64,000 bases of DNA from Pontibacter populi. Lineage in GTDB: Bacteria > Bacteroidota > Bacteroidia > Cytophagales > Hymenobacteraceae. The DNA lies in assembly GCF_019336435.1 (NCBI RefSeq), contig NZ_JAHWXQ010000004.1, forward strand, positions 1 through 64,000, written 5' to 3'. The notes under the pieces are model-generated. The model saw nothing but the letters and a program-made list of their open reading frames with translations. It was not told where the DNA came from and ran no database searches. Below, one piece after another: positions 44,402-54,708 of the stretch. Each line of letters starts with the position of its first letter. The stretch's first letter is position 1. Position numbers and translations under genes: made by a program.

Positions 44402-45458
44402 ACAGTTCCAGAAAGGTTTGCTCATGCGCAGCCATGGAAAAGGCCTGCGCAACCCATTGCTTACCGGCACGGCCAAGTTTAGCTCTCAGATCGGCATCCT
44501 GTAGCAGGAGCTCCAGCTTTTCGTACCATTCCTGGTGCGTTGTACAACTATAGCCAGCTAAACTATCAGGCACGGCTGTCATATTTGCTCCAACCTCGGA
44601 AACTACAGCTGGTATGCCCAGCGCCATGTATTGCAGGGCTTTAAAGGCACATTTCCCTTTTGCCCACTCGGTATCGGGTAGTGGCATTACACCTATGTTA
44701 AACTGCAGCAGACTTTCAACTTCCGTAGCTTCAGACCAAACTATAAACTTCAGCGATTTTAGCTTTAAATCCGGTTCCCGGTCTGCCACCACTATAAAAT
44801 CGAAACTATAGTTTTGTTCCAGTTGCTGCAAAACCGGTTCTATAAGCTTTAAATACAGCAACGTAGAATGCGATCCGATCCAGCCTATAGTTACCCGTTT
44901 CGCTTGCTGGTCTTTAATCCTGCTATAGTTTACAGTTGTGTTTATAACAGTAGGCAGATAAACAGAATTCGGGTTATGGTTTAAGGCATATCGCTGCAGA
45001 AAGTGATTCCCGGTACTTACCTTATAACTCCAATTACAGATTTGAGCAATTTTGTGATGCCATTTATAGTTAGATGCCATGCTGTTATCTTCCGTGGTAT
45101 TCGGCATCCAGATAGCATCATCAAAATCGAAGATCAGCTTTTTACGAAAGACTTTTGCCGCCAACCACTCAAACCACGGCGGCCCCACAGGGGTGGCTTC
45201 GCGATGGATAAAAATATAGTCGTAAGCTGGCAGCCTGCTTAACAGTAAAAGTCTTCTCAACATACCCTTCACTAATCCGAACAGTTTCTGGAAACTATAG
45301 CCTTGCTTGTAAAGAATATCCAAGGTTGCCACATCCCAGAAAGGAGCAAGTTTATAGTTTATAGTTTGCTCCTGCAGCACAGGCAGCCACTGCTCTACTC
45401 TATACCTTTGCGAAGCAGCTTTGCCAACCGGGTAAGGAACTACAAATAGAATTTTCAT
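44394..45458 (-). CDS. Glycosyltransferase, GT-B fold (GT4-like)
   Basis: The 354 residues have an N-terminal ILFVVPYPVGKAASQRY motif, an IGWIGSHSTLLYL beginning of the second Rossmann half, and the donor-binding region KGKCAFKALQYMALGIPAVVSEVG. It is cytoplasmic and probably adds a sugar to a lipid-linked surface glycan. It is the third of three overlapping glycosyltransferase genes on the minus strand (4 bp overlap with the one before it) and overlaps the TPR gene at its end. An AACTATAGTT motif lies inside (44804-44813). Confidence 0.85.
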   Translation of the reverse strand: MKILFVVPYPVGKAASQRYRVEQWLPVLQEQTINYKLAPFWDVATLDILYKQGYSFQKLFGLVKGMLRRLLLLSRLPAYDYIFIHREATPVGPPWFEWLAAKVFRKKLIFDFDDAIWMPNTTEDNSMASNYKWHHKIAQICNWSYKVSTGNHFLQRYALNHNPNSVYLPTVINTTVNYSRIKDQQAKRVTIGWIGSHSTLLYLKLIEPVLQQLEQNYSFDFIVVADREPDLKLKSLKFIVWSEATEVESLLQFNIGVMPLPDTEWAKGKCAFKALQYMALGIPAVVSEVGANMTAVPDSLAGYSCTTHQEWYEKLELLLQDADLRAKLGRAGKQWVAQAFSMAAHEQTFLELFT

Positions 45459-46687
45459 AGCCCGTTACTGCTGAGTTGATTGAAGAAATATTCATACGCT
45501 TCCCTGATCTTCTCCGGTGATCTATAGTTTGCTGCTAGTTGTGGTATTTTCTGCCGGTGAGTTGGGTCACTAACTATAGTTTGAATCTGTTGAATAGCTT
45601 TCTCAAGGCTTCCATCTAACGCTAAATTAAAAAGCGCGCCGCCTCCTTCGTTCTTTATGATATCACTATCATCGCCGATGCCTTCTGTCAGTAAAATAGG
45701 TAAGCCATTAGCCCAATATTCACCTATTTTAACAGGTGACAGATATTTTTTAGATGGCCCGGGCTTGTAAGTTGCCAACGCAAAATCGGCAGCAGATAGG
45801 TAGGGGGAGACCTGCTCATGTGGCACTGAAGCAACAAACGTCTTACTCAGGTCGATCTTATAGTTACTCAGTTGCTGCTGAATTTCCTCACTTGGTTGTG
45901 GTGACAGTATGATCAGCCTGAAATCTGGGATGAAGTTAAAACACTGTTGGTAGATCCGGAAAGCTTCCTCATTATAGTATAGTCCGCCAAATTTGCCGAC
46001 ATAAATGCCTACAATAGTCGTATCAGAAATGAATAGCTCCCGTCTTACCCGATTCCTTTCCACTGTCGAAAATTTAAATTTATTAAGTTCAACAGGATTT
46101 CGACCCAGTTTGATCTTTGCATCAGCTATACCCCAGCTATGTAATAATACCTGCTCATAGTTTCTTGTTACTACAAGAAGTCCGCTCGAAGCTCTTAACT
46201 GCTTTGCTTCCCACTTCTTCTGAAGTAAGTATCTGGGATCGATTCTACTCCAGACGTTACTTTCAGCCATATAATCTGCATGTGGTTCGTATATTATATA
46301 AAATGGAATTTTAGTTTTTTGCCATACTTTCAAAGCCAATGTACCAGCTAATGAACCACTTGCAACTATAGCACTAACCTTTTGCTGCTTTACAATCTGC
46401 TGCAGCAGTTTAGGAAAAACTATAAAATCATTGATTTTATTTAGTAATGAGAATTTATAGTTTCTGCTGTACAGAGGTATGTGCCTCACATTAGGGTACA
46501 ACGCTAGAAAGTCAGGCTTCGGGAGCTTTGCTGCTTCACGTTCTATAGTAATAATTAAAACCTCAGTGATGCTGTTCAGGTGCTGTAAAATTTTTAGATG
46601 CGGAAAAACTGCAGCATGTGTAAGCACATCAGAAAGTGGCCAGTAGCTAATAACTAAAATTCGCAACTTCTTCACTTTAGCGGTCAT
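45455..46687 (-). CDS. Glycosyltransferase, GT-B fold
   Basis: The 410 residues begin KKLRILVISYWPLSD and have the second-domain start VGIYVGKFGGLYY near 235. The C-terminal half includes SPVKIGEYWANGLPILLTEG, the nucleotide-sugar site. It overlaps both neighbours (11 and 4 bp), so all three genes are translated from one mRNA. The 5' two-thirds is AT-rich relative to the 3' end. Acceptor and sugar are unknown. Confidence 0.83.
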   Translation of the reverse strand: MTAKVKKLRILVISYWPLSDVLTHAAVFPHLKILQHLNSITEVLIITIEREAAKLPKPDFLALYPNVRHIPLYSRNYKFSLLNKINDFIVFPKLLQQIVKQQKVSAIVASGSLAGTLALKVWQKTKIPFYIIYEPHADYMAESNVWSRIDPRYLLQKKWEAKQLRASSGLLVVTRNYEQVLLHSWGIADAKIKLGRNPVELNKFKFSTVERNRVRRELFISDTTIVGIYVGKFGGLYYNEEAFRIYQQCFNFIPDFRLIILSPQPSEEIQQQLSNYKIDLSKTFVASVPHEQVSPYLSAADFALATYKPGPSKKYLSPVKIGEYWANGLPILLTEGIGDDSDIIKNEGGGALFNLALDGSLEKAIQQIQTIVSDPTHRQKIPQLAANYRSPEKIREAYEYFFNQLSSNGL

Positions 46688-47903
46688 CTTCGAGTACAGA
46701 AAGCAATTTGTGTATATGCTTATTAAATGAAAACTTTGACTGTAGTTCTTCTTCTATTGCTACTTCATTAATGAGTTTTGCATCTCTATTCTTATAAATG
46801 AAACTTAGCTTCCTGACACACTCAGAGAAATCAAGAGCCTTGAACAAAAAGCCTGTTTCTCCATCCCTGACTACTTCATTTGTTCCTCCTATATCAGAGC
46901 ATAGCACTACTCTTTTAGCCTGTAGTGCTTCTAATATGACCAGAGGTAAGCCTTCAAACTCTGAAGGAAGGGTAACTAGGTTGAAATATGGAAGAACTTT
47001 CAGAAATAGGCTATTTTCTATAGGCTCTTTTACATAGATGTAATCATCTAGCTTAAATTCTTTAATCAATTGTTTTATCTGAACTTTTTGACTCCCTTCT
47101 CCTAGAATAAATAATCTTATATGCTTTGGTAAGAGCCCTTCCTTCTTCACAAAAGCAGCAAAAGCATTTATGAAAAATATCTGACCTTTATAGTTTTCTA
47201 ATCGCCCAGGCAACAGTATATTATACACAGCTTTTCTTCGTTTTAACAATGAAACAAAGTCCTGTGAACTAGCTCTTAACGTGCTACCTTGTTCAAGTAC
47301 ATGCAAAGGAAGAGCATTATAAATTACTTGCTGGTAGCTATGTTTTATCAGATTGATCTCAACATCTCTCTTCACCGCTTCAGACACAAACAAATGAGCA
47401 TTATCATAGCGCTTTGCAAGTAGTTTGTTTACTTTATTTATTATATAGCGCTTAAAGGTATTTACAGGAAACTGTTTATATTGTGTGATATGAAAATACT
47501 GGTATAGTCTTAATTTTCTAACTTCGCTTCTTAAAGTGCTTTTAACCAGCCGCATCAGAAAATGTGCATAAGCAGCATGAGCAATTACTATATTAATTTT
47601 ATTTTGCTGCACAAATCTTCTTATTCTATAGGTCACGCTTAGGGAAGTTAAAAGTGATCTTACAGAAAGATAAGAATCTGCTTGCCCAGCAAACAATATT
47701 CTATCTAAAGCGAGTTTTAAATGAAATGAGTCAAATATTTTTTGGTCAAACTGCGAAAGAACTACAAGGAAAACTTTATACGAATTTTTCTCTAATGCTT
47801 TTATCTGGTTAAGCACTTGTATTGTAATACCCTCATGTGCAACCATAGGTAATACTATCATCACACTTTTACAGGTATATAGTAATTGGTCTTCCTGCAC
47901 CAT
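46677..47903 (-). CDS. Glycosyltransferase family 4-type
   Basis: The 408 residues show the typical GT4 pattern: ILLPGRLENYKGQIFFINAF opens the second domain and PSEFEGLPLVILEALQAKRVVL is the EX7E donor motif. The frame starts at 47903, but an ATG 14 codons in gives MIVLPMVAHEG, a more usual GT4 start, so the true N-terminus is uncertain. It is strongly AT-rich and poor in the CTATAG motif. It is the first gene of the overlapping trio. Confidence 0.87.
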   Translation of the reverse strand: MVQEDQLLYTCKSVMIVLPMVAHEGITIQVLNQIKALEKNSYKVFLVVLSQFDQKIFDSFHLKLALDRILFAGQADSYLSVRSLLTSLSVTYRIRRFVQQNKINIVIAHAAYAHFLMRLVKSTLRSEVRKLRLYQYFHITQYKQFPVNTFKRYIINKVNKLLAKRYDNAHLFVSEAVKRDVEINLIKHSYQQVIYNALPLHVLEQGSTLRASSQDFVSLLKRRKAVYNILLPGRLENYKGQIFFINAFAAFVKKEGLLPKHIRLFILGEGSQKVQIKQLIKEFKLDDYIYVKEPIENSLFLKVLPYFNLVTLPSEFEGLPLVILEALQAKRVVLCSDIGGTNEVVRDGETGFLFKALDFSECVRKLSFIYKNRDAKLINEVAIEEELQSKFSFNKHIHKLLSVLEDDR

Positions 47904-48018
47904 TTCGATTAATTATTTACATTGAATTGCCTCTTATTTCTCATACTACCCAATACAATTGTTTTTAACAGTATGTATAAATGTAAGAACTTGAGCAGAA
48001 TCAAACTGTATCCCTTAG

Positions 48019-49269
48019 ATGAAAAAAGAACGACTGTTAATACTATGCGATCATAACAGAGAGGACTTCTTATTGCCTTACAAATGTATTAAGGAAAAGG
48101 CAGAGTTACTGTTCCTTGAGTTTCCTTCTAAAAAGAGTATTACTGCCGATTACTATAAGGAATATGGGAAAGTAACTTTCTGGAGTGAATACAAGGATGC
48201 CTTTAGTCTTTTGGAACAAGTTAATCCTAAAAAAGTAATTTTTCTTTGGATTGACACTTATCAGCAGGTTGCGCTAAATTTAGCTTGTAAAATAAAAGGA
48301 ATTAGAACTTATATTATCGAACACGGCATTCGTGACTGGCGTGCCAATATTGAATTGGAACAATATTTCTTTAATCCGGTCAACATTAGCTTATCTAACC
48401 GATTTAAAACACTTTCAACAGAACTAATACCTCGTCTTAAAACTCGCTTATTCCTGCTGAATACGCTACGAAAACTTCCAGAACCTGAGAAATCATTTCT
48501 AAAAGATTATACAAGACTCCGGAGAAAGAGTACATATCATACGATTAAACAAAAAGTAATCTCAGAATTAAGACTCCCGAACGCATATATTTCTTATAGC
48601 CCAAAAGTATTTAGTGTACATCAGCATTTCGATAAAATACGTACTGATCATGTTGTACATTTTATTGGCGTACCTCTGTATGATGAATTAGCAAATACTA
48701 TTTATAAAGCTGACTCCTTAATTTCTCAATCTAAAAGTATAGTTTTGATAGATCAGGGATTAGCAAATCGGAACTTACTAGGTTGGAGAATAGACTCCTA
48801 CAAACAATTTTTAAAGGAGCTAAACCATTACTGCCACTTAAGCGGCTTTACTTTACATATTAAGTTTCATCCTTCAGATATAAATGCAGTAAGTGATTAT
48901 AATCTAAATAAAATTTCAGTTAAAATCATTGATGACACACAATTAAAGCAATTACTCCCCCACACACCAGTCATTATAGGCTTCTTCTCTACACTATTAC
49001 TACCCTTAGCAGCCATGTCACACACCACCCTAATCACCCTGGAAAACCACCCGGCAGGAAAGCTCGATGTATCAAAATCGTTTGTGGATGCAGGTGTGGC
49101 GCACCCAGTCTATAGTTTAGATGAACTGCCAGAAGCCCTGAATAACATAGAGCAACTTCATCAGCAGCAACTACCCAACAAAAAGAAATTCGAACAGGAC
49201 TGGCTTTATAAATTCGATGGGAAGGCAGGCGAGAGACTTAGAGACATTCTGCTGAGTAACGAACTATAA
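48019..49269 (+). CDS. Putative glycosyltransferase-like protein of the glycan locus
   Basis: I do not assign this 416-residue protein to a firm family. It looks like a two-domain GT-B fold: N-terminal LLILCDHNREDFLLPYK, a middle IIEHGIRDWRAN segment, and a C-terminal part with IKFHPSD and VIIGFFSTLLLPLAAMSH. HP and serine/threonine motifs of this kind occur in polysialyltransferase-like and capsule enzymes, so a role in adding surface sugars is likely. It is on the opposite strand to its neighbours, strongly AT-rich up to about 49000, then changes to the usual base use for its last 260 bases. Confidence 0.6.
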   Translation: MKKERLLILCDHNREDFLLPYKCIKEKAELLFLEFPSKKSITADYYKEYGKVTFWSEYKDAFSLLEQVNPKKVIFLWIDTYQQVALNLACKIKGIRTYIIEHGIRDWRANIELEQYFFNPVNISLSNRFKTLSTELIPRLKTRLFLLNTLRKLPEPEKSFLKDYTRLRRKSTYHTIKQKVISELRLPNAYISYSPKVFSVHQHFDKIRTDHVVHFIGVPLYDELANTIYKADSLISQSKSIVLIDQGLANRNLLGWRIDSYKQFLKELNHYCHLSGFTLHIKFHPSDINAVSDYNLNKISVKIIDDTQLKQLLPHTPVIIGFFSTLLLPLAAMSHTTLITLENHPAGKLDVSKSFVDAGVAHPVYSLDELPEALNNIEQLHQQQLPNKKKFEQDWLYKFDGKAGERLRDILLSNEL

Positions 49270-49273
49270 GACA

Positions 49274-49307
49274 AAAAGGGCGTCAAACTATAGTCTGACG
49301 CCCTTTT
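49274..49307. terminator. Bidirectional terminator in the glycan locus
   Basis: AAAAGGGCGTCA / TGACGCCCTTTT (12 bp) encloses a 10-base loop AACTATAGTC, which is almost the dispersed palindrome. It lies between convergent genes. Confidence 0.88.
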
Positions 49308-49331
49308 CTGATTTATGTAATTAAGGAAGTT

Positions 49332-50291
49332 TTATGCTGTTTCAGCTGGTACCTGAATTTTGTCTTTAAAGTATTCCAGGGTTTTTCTTAGGCCTTCTGC
49401 GCGATCTACTTTTGGCTCCCAACCTAAAATTTCCTTAGCACGGGTAATGTCCGGCTGGCGTTTCTGCGGATCGTCCTGCGGCAATGGCTGATATTCTACT
49501 TTCAGCTCCACACCGGTCAGGTTGCAGATCTCTTCAGCAAACTCTTTTATAGTTATCTCTGATGGGTTACCTACGTTCACCGGCAGGGCATAATCGCTAA
49601 GCAGCAGGCGGTAAATACCTTCTACTAAATCATCCACATAGCAGAACGAACGCGTTTGAGAACCATTACCGAAAATGCTCAATGGTTCGCCACGCAGTGC
49701 CTGGCTTAAGAATGCAGGCAGTACACGGCCATCATCGAGGCGCATTCGTGGACCATAGGTGTTAAAGATACGAACGATACGGGTCTCCAAACCATGGTGC
49801 ATGTGATAGGCCATTGTCATCGCTTCCTGGAAACGCTTAGCTTCGTCGTAGCAGCCACGCGGACCTACCGGGTTCACGTTACCCCAGTAATCTTCGTTCT
49901 GTGGGTGTACCAACGGATCGCCATAAACTTCTGAAGTAGAAGCAATAAGCATGCGTGCACCTTTCGCCTTGGCCAGGCCAAGCAGGTTATGCGTTCCCAA
50001 CGAGCCAACTTTCAGTGTCTGGATCGGAATTTTCAGGTAATCGATCGGGCTGGCTGGTGATGCAAAATGCAGGATATAGTCCAGCTTACCGGGCACGTGC
50101 ACAAACTTAGATACGTCGTGGTGGTAAAATTCAAAATCCTTCAGTTTGAAAAGGTGCTCAATGTTCTCCAGGTTACCTGTGATCAGGTTGTCCATGGCGA
50201 TCACATGATAGCCTTCTTTTATAAATCTATCGCAAAGGTGTGAGCCCAGAAAACCGGCTCCCCCTGTAATTAGTACTCGTTTTTTAGTCAT
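49332..50291 (-). CDS. UDP-glucuronic acid decarboxylase (UDP-xylose synthase) type SDR
   Basis: The 319 residues show the NAD-binding [10 protein letters not shown] (10-19), the catalytic YDEAK (Tyr/Lys pair) within [13 protein letters not shown], and the [11 protein letters not shown] motif of UDP-glucuronate decarboxylases. The preceding gene on the same strand (2 bp gap) makes UDP-glucuronate, so the pair gives UDP-xylose from UDP-glucose. The product feeds the adjacent glycosyltransferases by inference. Confidence 0.92.
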   Translation of the reverse strand: MTKKRVLITGGAGFLGSHLCDRFIKEGYHVIAMDNLITGNLENIEHLFKLKDFEFYHHDVSKFVHVPGKLDYILHFASPASPIDYLKIPIQTLKVGSLGTHNLLGLAKAKGARMLIASTSEVYGDPLVHPQNEDYWGNVNPVGPRGCYDEAKRFQEAMTMAYHMHHGLETRIVRIFNTYGPRMRLDDGRVLPAFLSQALRGEPLSIFGNGSQTRSFCYVDDLVEGIYRLLLSDYALPVNVGNPSEITIKEFAEEICNLTGVELKVEYQPLPQDDPQKRQPDITRAKEILGWEPKVDRAEGLRKTLEYFKDKIQVPAETA

Positions 50292-50293
50292 GA

Positions 50294-51640
50294 TTAAACA
50301 GTTGCATTTAATTGCTCCACAGGCTGTTTTACACCAATGCCATAATAGGTGAAGCCTTTTTCGTTGAGGTCTTTGGCATCGTAAATATTACGTCCGTCAA
50401 ATACTACTTTATCTTTCATCAGTTTGCTGGCTACGGTAAAGTTCGGCGAACGGAATTCCGGCCACTCGGTTACCAGCAGCAGCGCATCAGCATCGATCAG
50501 CGTTTCATACTCGTCCTTACCATACTGGATGGTATCGCCCAGCGAATGCTTAGCCTCTTCCATAGCTACCGGGTCGTAAGCTTTTACCTGCGCACCCTGC
50601 TCTAAAAGTTTCTTGATGATCACCAAGGATGGTGCTTCGCGCATATCGTCGGTTTTTGGTTTGAACGACAGCCCCCATACAGCAAATGTTTTGCCGGCCA
50701 GGTTACCGCTAAAGTGTGTGCTGATTTTATTGAAAAGTACCGATTTCTGGTTCTCGTTAACTTCTTCCACCGACTTCAGTACACGCATCTCGTAGCCATT
50801 TTCGTTGGCAGTACGGATAAGCGCCTTTACGTCTTTCGGGAAGCATGAGCCGCCATAACCTATCCCCGGGTAGATAAACTTGTTACCGATACGGGCATCA
50901 GAGCCAATACCTTTACGCACCATGTTTACATCGGCACCCATGATCTCGCACAGGTTGGCAATGTCGTTCATAAAGCTGATTTTGGTAGCCAGCATCGCGT
51001 TAGCCGCATACTTGGTCATCTCTGCCGAAGGAATATCCATAAAGATAAGCGGGTGACCGTTCATCAGGAATGGTTTGTATAGTTTGGTCATCACCGTTTC
51101 TGCTTTCTCAGAACATACACCAACTACAATTCTGTCCGGTTTCAAAAAGTCTTCGATCGCAGCACCTTCTTTCAGGAATTCCGGGTTAGAAGCCACGTCA
51201 AACGGTATGTCTACGCCACGGGCAGTTAATTCTTCCTCGATAGCTTTACGTACCTTGTTAGCAGTACCCACCGGCACAGTACTTTTAGTTACCACAACCA
51301 GGTAATCGTTCATGTTCTGGCCAATAGAACGGGCAACGGCCAGTACATATTTCAAGTCGGCTGAGCCATCTTCGCCCGGAGGCGTACCCACGGCTATAAA
51401 AGCCGCATCGCACCCTTGAATGCTGGTGGCAAGGTCAGTAGAGAATGATAAGCGCTCCTTTTGGGTATTGCGCGCTACCATTTCTTCCAGTCCCGGTTCG
51501 TATATCGGCAGAATGCCTTTCTTTAAATTCTCAATCTTATTTGTATCAATATCGATACAGGTAACATCGATACCTACTTCCGAAAAACATGTGCCCGTTA
51601 CCAAGCCAACATATCCGGTGCCAACTACAGCTATTCTCAT
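50294..51640 (-). CDS. ugd: UDP-glucose 6-dehydrogenase
   Basis: This enzyme oxidises UDP-glucose to UDP-glucuronate with two NAD+. The 448 residues have the N-terminal [17 protein letters not shown], the catalytic cysteine in [11 protein letters not shown] (near 265) and the C-terminal [16 protein letters not shown]. It leads a two-gene operon with the decarboxylase. A -7 element lies 22 bases upstream. Confidence 0.96.
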   Translation of the reverse strand: MRIAVVGTGYVGLVTGTCFSEVGIDVTCIDIDTNKIENLKKGILPIYEPGLEEMVARNTQKERLSFSTDLATSIQGCDAAFIAVGTPPGEDGSADLKYVLAVARSIGQNMNDYLVVVTKSTVPVGTANKVRKAIEEELTARGVDIPFDVASNPEFLKEGAAIEDFLKPDRIVVGVCSEKAETVMTKLYKPFLMNGHPLIFMDIPSAEMTKYAANAMLATKISFMNDIANLCEIMGADVNMVRKGIGSDARIGNKFIYPGIGYGGSCFPKDVKALIRTANENGYEMRVLKSVEEVNENQKSVLFNKISTHFSGNLAGKTFAVWGLSFKPKTDDMREAPSLVIIKKLLEQGAQVKAYDPVAMEEAKHSLGDTIQYGKDEYETLIDADALLLVTEWPEFRSPNFTVASKLMKDKVVFDGRNIYDAKDLNEKGFTYYGIGVKQPVEQLNATV

Positions 51641-51662
51641 ATGCTTTGAATTATCTTAATTG

Positions 51663-51670
51663 CAAATTTA
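51663..51670 (-). promoter_or_regulatory. Probable -7 element of ugd
   Basis: TAAATTTG on the minus strand; no clear -33 TTG. Confidence 0.4.
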
Positions 51671-51724
51671 TACTATTATATATTAAAGTATCCTTAATTA
51701 TAAGGATGATTCTTTTTTCTTGAA

Positions 51725-53638
51725 TTAACTACCCGTTAAAAAGGTGTTCTTCCACCAGTACTGAAAAACCAACAGCGCCCACACCTGGGTTTGTAATGTG
51801 CCGGCTGTGTTACCTTTAAACGACAGCCGGAGTTTTCTTATTTGCGCTACATCAAAAATCTGTTGTGCCTCAATCAGTTCATCCGATAAGTACTCATTAA
51901 CCAGACCTGCACCTTCTGTTTGCAGAAACGACAGCAGTGGTATCTCAAACCCTTTTTTAGGCCTTTTATATAGTTCAGCTGGCAGCATCTGCCGGAAAGA
52001 ATCCTGCAGAATCTTTTTTTGGTATGAGCTGTCTATTTTTGATGTTACCGGCAGTGAAAATGCAAATTTCACAACCCTATGGTCTAAAAAAGGACTTCTG
52101 ATCTCAAGGCCGTTTGCCAATCCCATCAGGTCCGTTTTGGGAAGCATATCGTTTGCCAGAACGAGTTGCCAATCGGCACACAATACGCTGTTCAGGTCGT
52201 AATGTTTCCTGTTTAAACAGTCTAGTAACCTGCTTTTTCTGGCGGTGTATAAACGGTTAGCTGCTTTAGCCCTGTTTTCTGGTTTTAATAGCGCTAAAGC
52301 CTGCTCCTCTTTTTGCCAGGTTGCCCAGAACCAGTACCGGTCCGAGGCCGGTAGTTTTGCGCCTGATGCAAAGCGATGTAACTGTCTTACTTTATTCGTA
52401 ACAAAAGAGTTTCTGGTTTTAGGCAGATTTTCCCATAAATATTCAAGTTTTGTAATAAATGCGGCTGCAGGGCCATTTGAGAGCGCCTGAAACTCCGCAC
52501 GATGCTTGTTATAGCCCGCAAATAATTCATCAGCTCCATCCCCCGACAAAGCTACTTTTACCTGTTTGCCGGCATATTTGCTCAAACTATAAACTGCCAG
52601 CGCTGAAGAATCTGCAAAAGGTTCGCTCAAGCCATCCAGCATCCCGAAAATATCACTGTACAGATCCTGGTTTGTAAGAAGTAGTTCCGAATGATTGGTT
52701 TTAAACCTATCAGCAACTAAGCGGGCATAACCTGTTTCATCAAAAAAAGGCTGCTCCGGAAACCCTACCGAAAATGTCTGAAGTTCCTTCACCTGCTGCG
52801 AAGCCAGTCCTACAACGATAGAAGAATCAATTCCGCCACTCAATAGAGCCCCTACCGGAACATCCGATACGAGTCTTTCGGTAACTGCCTGCTGCAGTAA
52901 TGCCTGTAACTTTGATTGTTGCTGCTTATAGTTTAGAGTATTTGCAGCGGCTTTTTCGCCATCAAACGGCAGCTTATACCAGTTACTGTCGTGCACTTTG
53001 TTATGCTTAACTATAAGGTAGTGGCCGGGAAGTAGTTTTTTTACCCCTTTCAGTATAGTTGCAGGAGCTGGTATATAAGTTAATTGCAGGTATTGGAAAA
53101 GCGATGTATAATCGAGTTCGCGGGGTACGCCCAGTTCCAGTAAGGCCTTCAGTTCAGAGCCAAACAGGAATTTATCGCCATCTTTATAGTACAGTAAGGG
53201 CTTTTCGCCGAAACGGTCGCGGGCAACAAACAGGCTCTGCTCAGCCGCATCGTAAATGGCAAAAGCAAAAAAGCCACGGAGCTTTTTTAAGCACTCCGGC
53301 CCATACAGTATGTATAACTGCAGTACTACTTCCGTATCCGAGTCGGTTGTAAGCTGTATGCCTTTTGCAGCAAGTTTGGCCTGCAGCGCTTTATAGTTGA
53401 AGACCTCCCCGTTATAAACTATAGTATACCGCAGGGTAGCATCCGTAAAAGGCTGATCAGCATGATGGGCAGGTGCAATTATGGCAAGCCGGCGATGGGC
53501 CAGCGCCACATTTTGGTGTACGAAAGTTCCGGCAGCGTCCGGGCCACGGTGCCGGATCGCCCCGCTGGCTCTCTTCAACTGCGCTATAGTTTCTGAACCA
53601 TTCTCAGAAAATGCGAAAACTCCTGTTATTCCACACAT
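51725..53638 (-). CDS. asnB: Asparagine synthase (glutamine-hydrolysing)
   Basis: The 637 residues join a class II glutaminase (Cys2 in MCGITGVFAF) and an ATP-dependent synthetase with the PP-loop SGGIDSSIV (near 266). Family members make asparagine or, in surface-glycan loci, amidate uronic acids or other acceptors. Its position next to UDP-glucuronate genes makes a glycan-modifying role possible, but this is inference. It lies 84 bp upstream of ugd on the same strand. Confidence 0.9.
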   Translation of the reverse strand: MCGITGVFAFSENGSETIAQLKRASGAIRHRGPDAAGTFVHQNVALAHRRLAIIAPAHHADQPFTDATLRYTIVYNGEVFNYKALQAKLAAKGIQLTTDSDTEVVLQLYILYGPECLKKLRGFFAFAIYDAAEQSLFVARDRFGEKPLLYYKDGDKFLFGSELKALLELGVPRELDYTSLFQYLQLTYIPAPATILKGVKKLLPGHYLIVKHNKVHDSNWYKLPFDGEKAAANTLNYKQQQSKLQALLQQAVTERLVSDVPVGALLSGGIDSSIVVGLASQQVKELQTFSVGFPEQPFFDETGYARLVADRFKTNHSELLLTNQDLYSDIFGMLDGLSEPFADSSALAVYSLSKYAGKQVKVALSGDGADELFAGYNKHRAEFQALSNGPAAAFITKLEYLWENLPKTRNSFVTNKVRQLHRFASGAKLPASDRYWFWATWQKEEQALALLKPENRAKAANRLYTARKSRLLDCLNRKHYDLNSVLCADWQLVLANDMLPKTDLMGLANGLEIRSPFLDHRVVKFAFSLPVTSKIDSSYQKKILQDSFRQMLPAELYKRPKKGFEIPLLSFLQTEGAGLVNEYLSDELIEAQQIFDVAQIRKLRLSFKGNTAGTLQTQVWALLVFQYWWKNTFLTGS

Positions 53639-53782
53639 ACTTGTTGTAAAGTTAGGATTTTCTCATTCAGTCGATGGCTTAAATCTGCCGAACGGCCCTA
53701 ATAAGTAAGCTCGTTTTACTCAATTTTAACAACCTGCCTTCTGAAACAAAGTATAGTCTTAGTAAGAACACCCTATTTTAAT

Positions 53783-54673
53783 ATGAAACCAGACTGGTTA
53801 GATACTAAGGAATATCCTTTCGAATCTAAATACTTACAATTAGACTGTGGCAGAATGCATTACATAGATGAGGGTGAAGGCCCCGTAATTGTAATGGTAC
53901 ATGGTACCCCGGCATGGTCTTTTATTTACCGCAACCTGATCAAGCTTTTGCGCCCAAAGTACCGCTGCGTAGCCATGGATATGATCGGCTTCGGTTTATC
54001 TGATAAACCCGAAGATTTCAGTTACAAACCCAGAGCACATGCCGATAACTTCGCAAGGCTGATGGAGCATTTGCAGCTGAAAGATATTACGTTAGTTGTC
54101 CACGATTTCGGTGCACCCGTGGGGCTGGCTTATGCGCTAAACAACCCTCAGAATATCCGCAACATTGTTATGCTCAACACATGGACCTGGTCGCTGTCGA
54201 AGCACAATACTTTTTCCAAAGCCAGTAAATATTTAGTTGGGCCGTTGGGCAAATTTTTACATTCCAAGCTTAACCTTTCTACAGGCGCCTTAGTGAATGA
54301 GCTTTTCGGAGATGCACAAAACCTGCCGAAGTCTATTCAGGAGCAGTATGTAAATGCGCTTGGAACTCCGGAGCAGCAGGTACGGTCTCTTGCCTGCGCC
54401 CGCGAACTGGTAGGCGTAAGCAAATGGTACGAAGAACTTTGGCAAAAACGCAAAAACATACGGGACATACCTACCCTGATACTTTGGGGCGAACGGGACA
54501 AACTTGTAAAAATTGAAGCCTTACAAAAGTGGAAACGCTTCTTCCATGAATGTTATGTAATACATTTTGAGGATAGTGGACACTTTTTACAGGAAGAGAA
54601 TGCCGATGAGCTGGCTGGATATGTCAGTAATTTTATAAAAGAAGAGCAGAAAAAGCGCGAGCCGGCTCTGTAA
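53783..54673 (+). CDS. Alpha/beta hydrolase, haloalkane dehalogenase/epoxide hydrolase type
   Basis: The 296 residues have the oxyanion HGTPAWSFIYR, an aspartate nucleophile in VVHDFGAPVG, and a base histidine in EDSGHFLQEE. Aspartate rather than serine at the nucleophile places it with haloalkane dehalogenases and epoxide hydrolases. Residues that bind the halide cannot be judged here, so the substrate is open. A small gene follows 35 bp later. Confidence 0.87.
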   Translation: MKPDWLDTKEYPFESKYLQLDCGRMHYIDEGEGPVIVMVHGTPAWSFIYRNLIKLLRPKYRCVAMDMIGFGLSDKPEDFSYKPRAHADNFARLMEHLQLKDITLVVHDFGAPVGLAYALNNPQNIRNIVMLNTWTWSLSKHNTFSKASKYLVGPLGKFLHSKLNLSTGALVNELFGDAQNLPKSIQEQYVNALGTPEQQVRSLACARELVGVSKWYEELWQKRKNIRDIPTLILWGERDKLVKIEALQKWKRFFHECYVIHFEDSGHFLQEENADELAGYVSNFIKEEQKKREPAL

Positions 54674-54708
54674 TCCTAAAACTTAAAGCCAAACTTACCT
54701 ATTCTATT

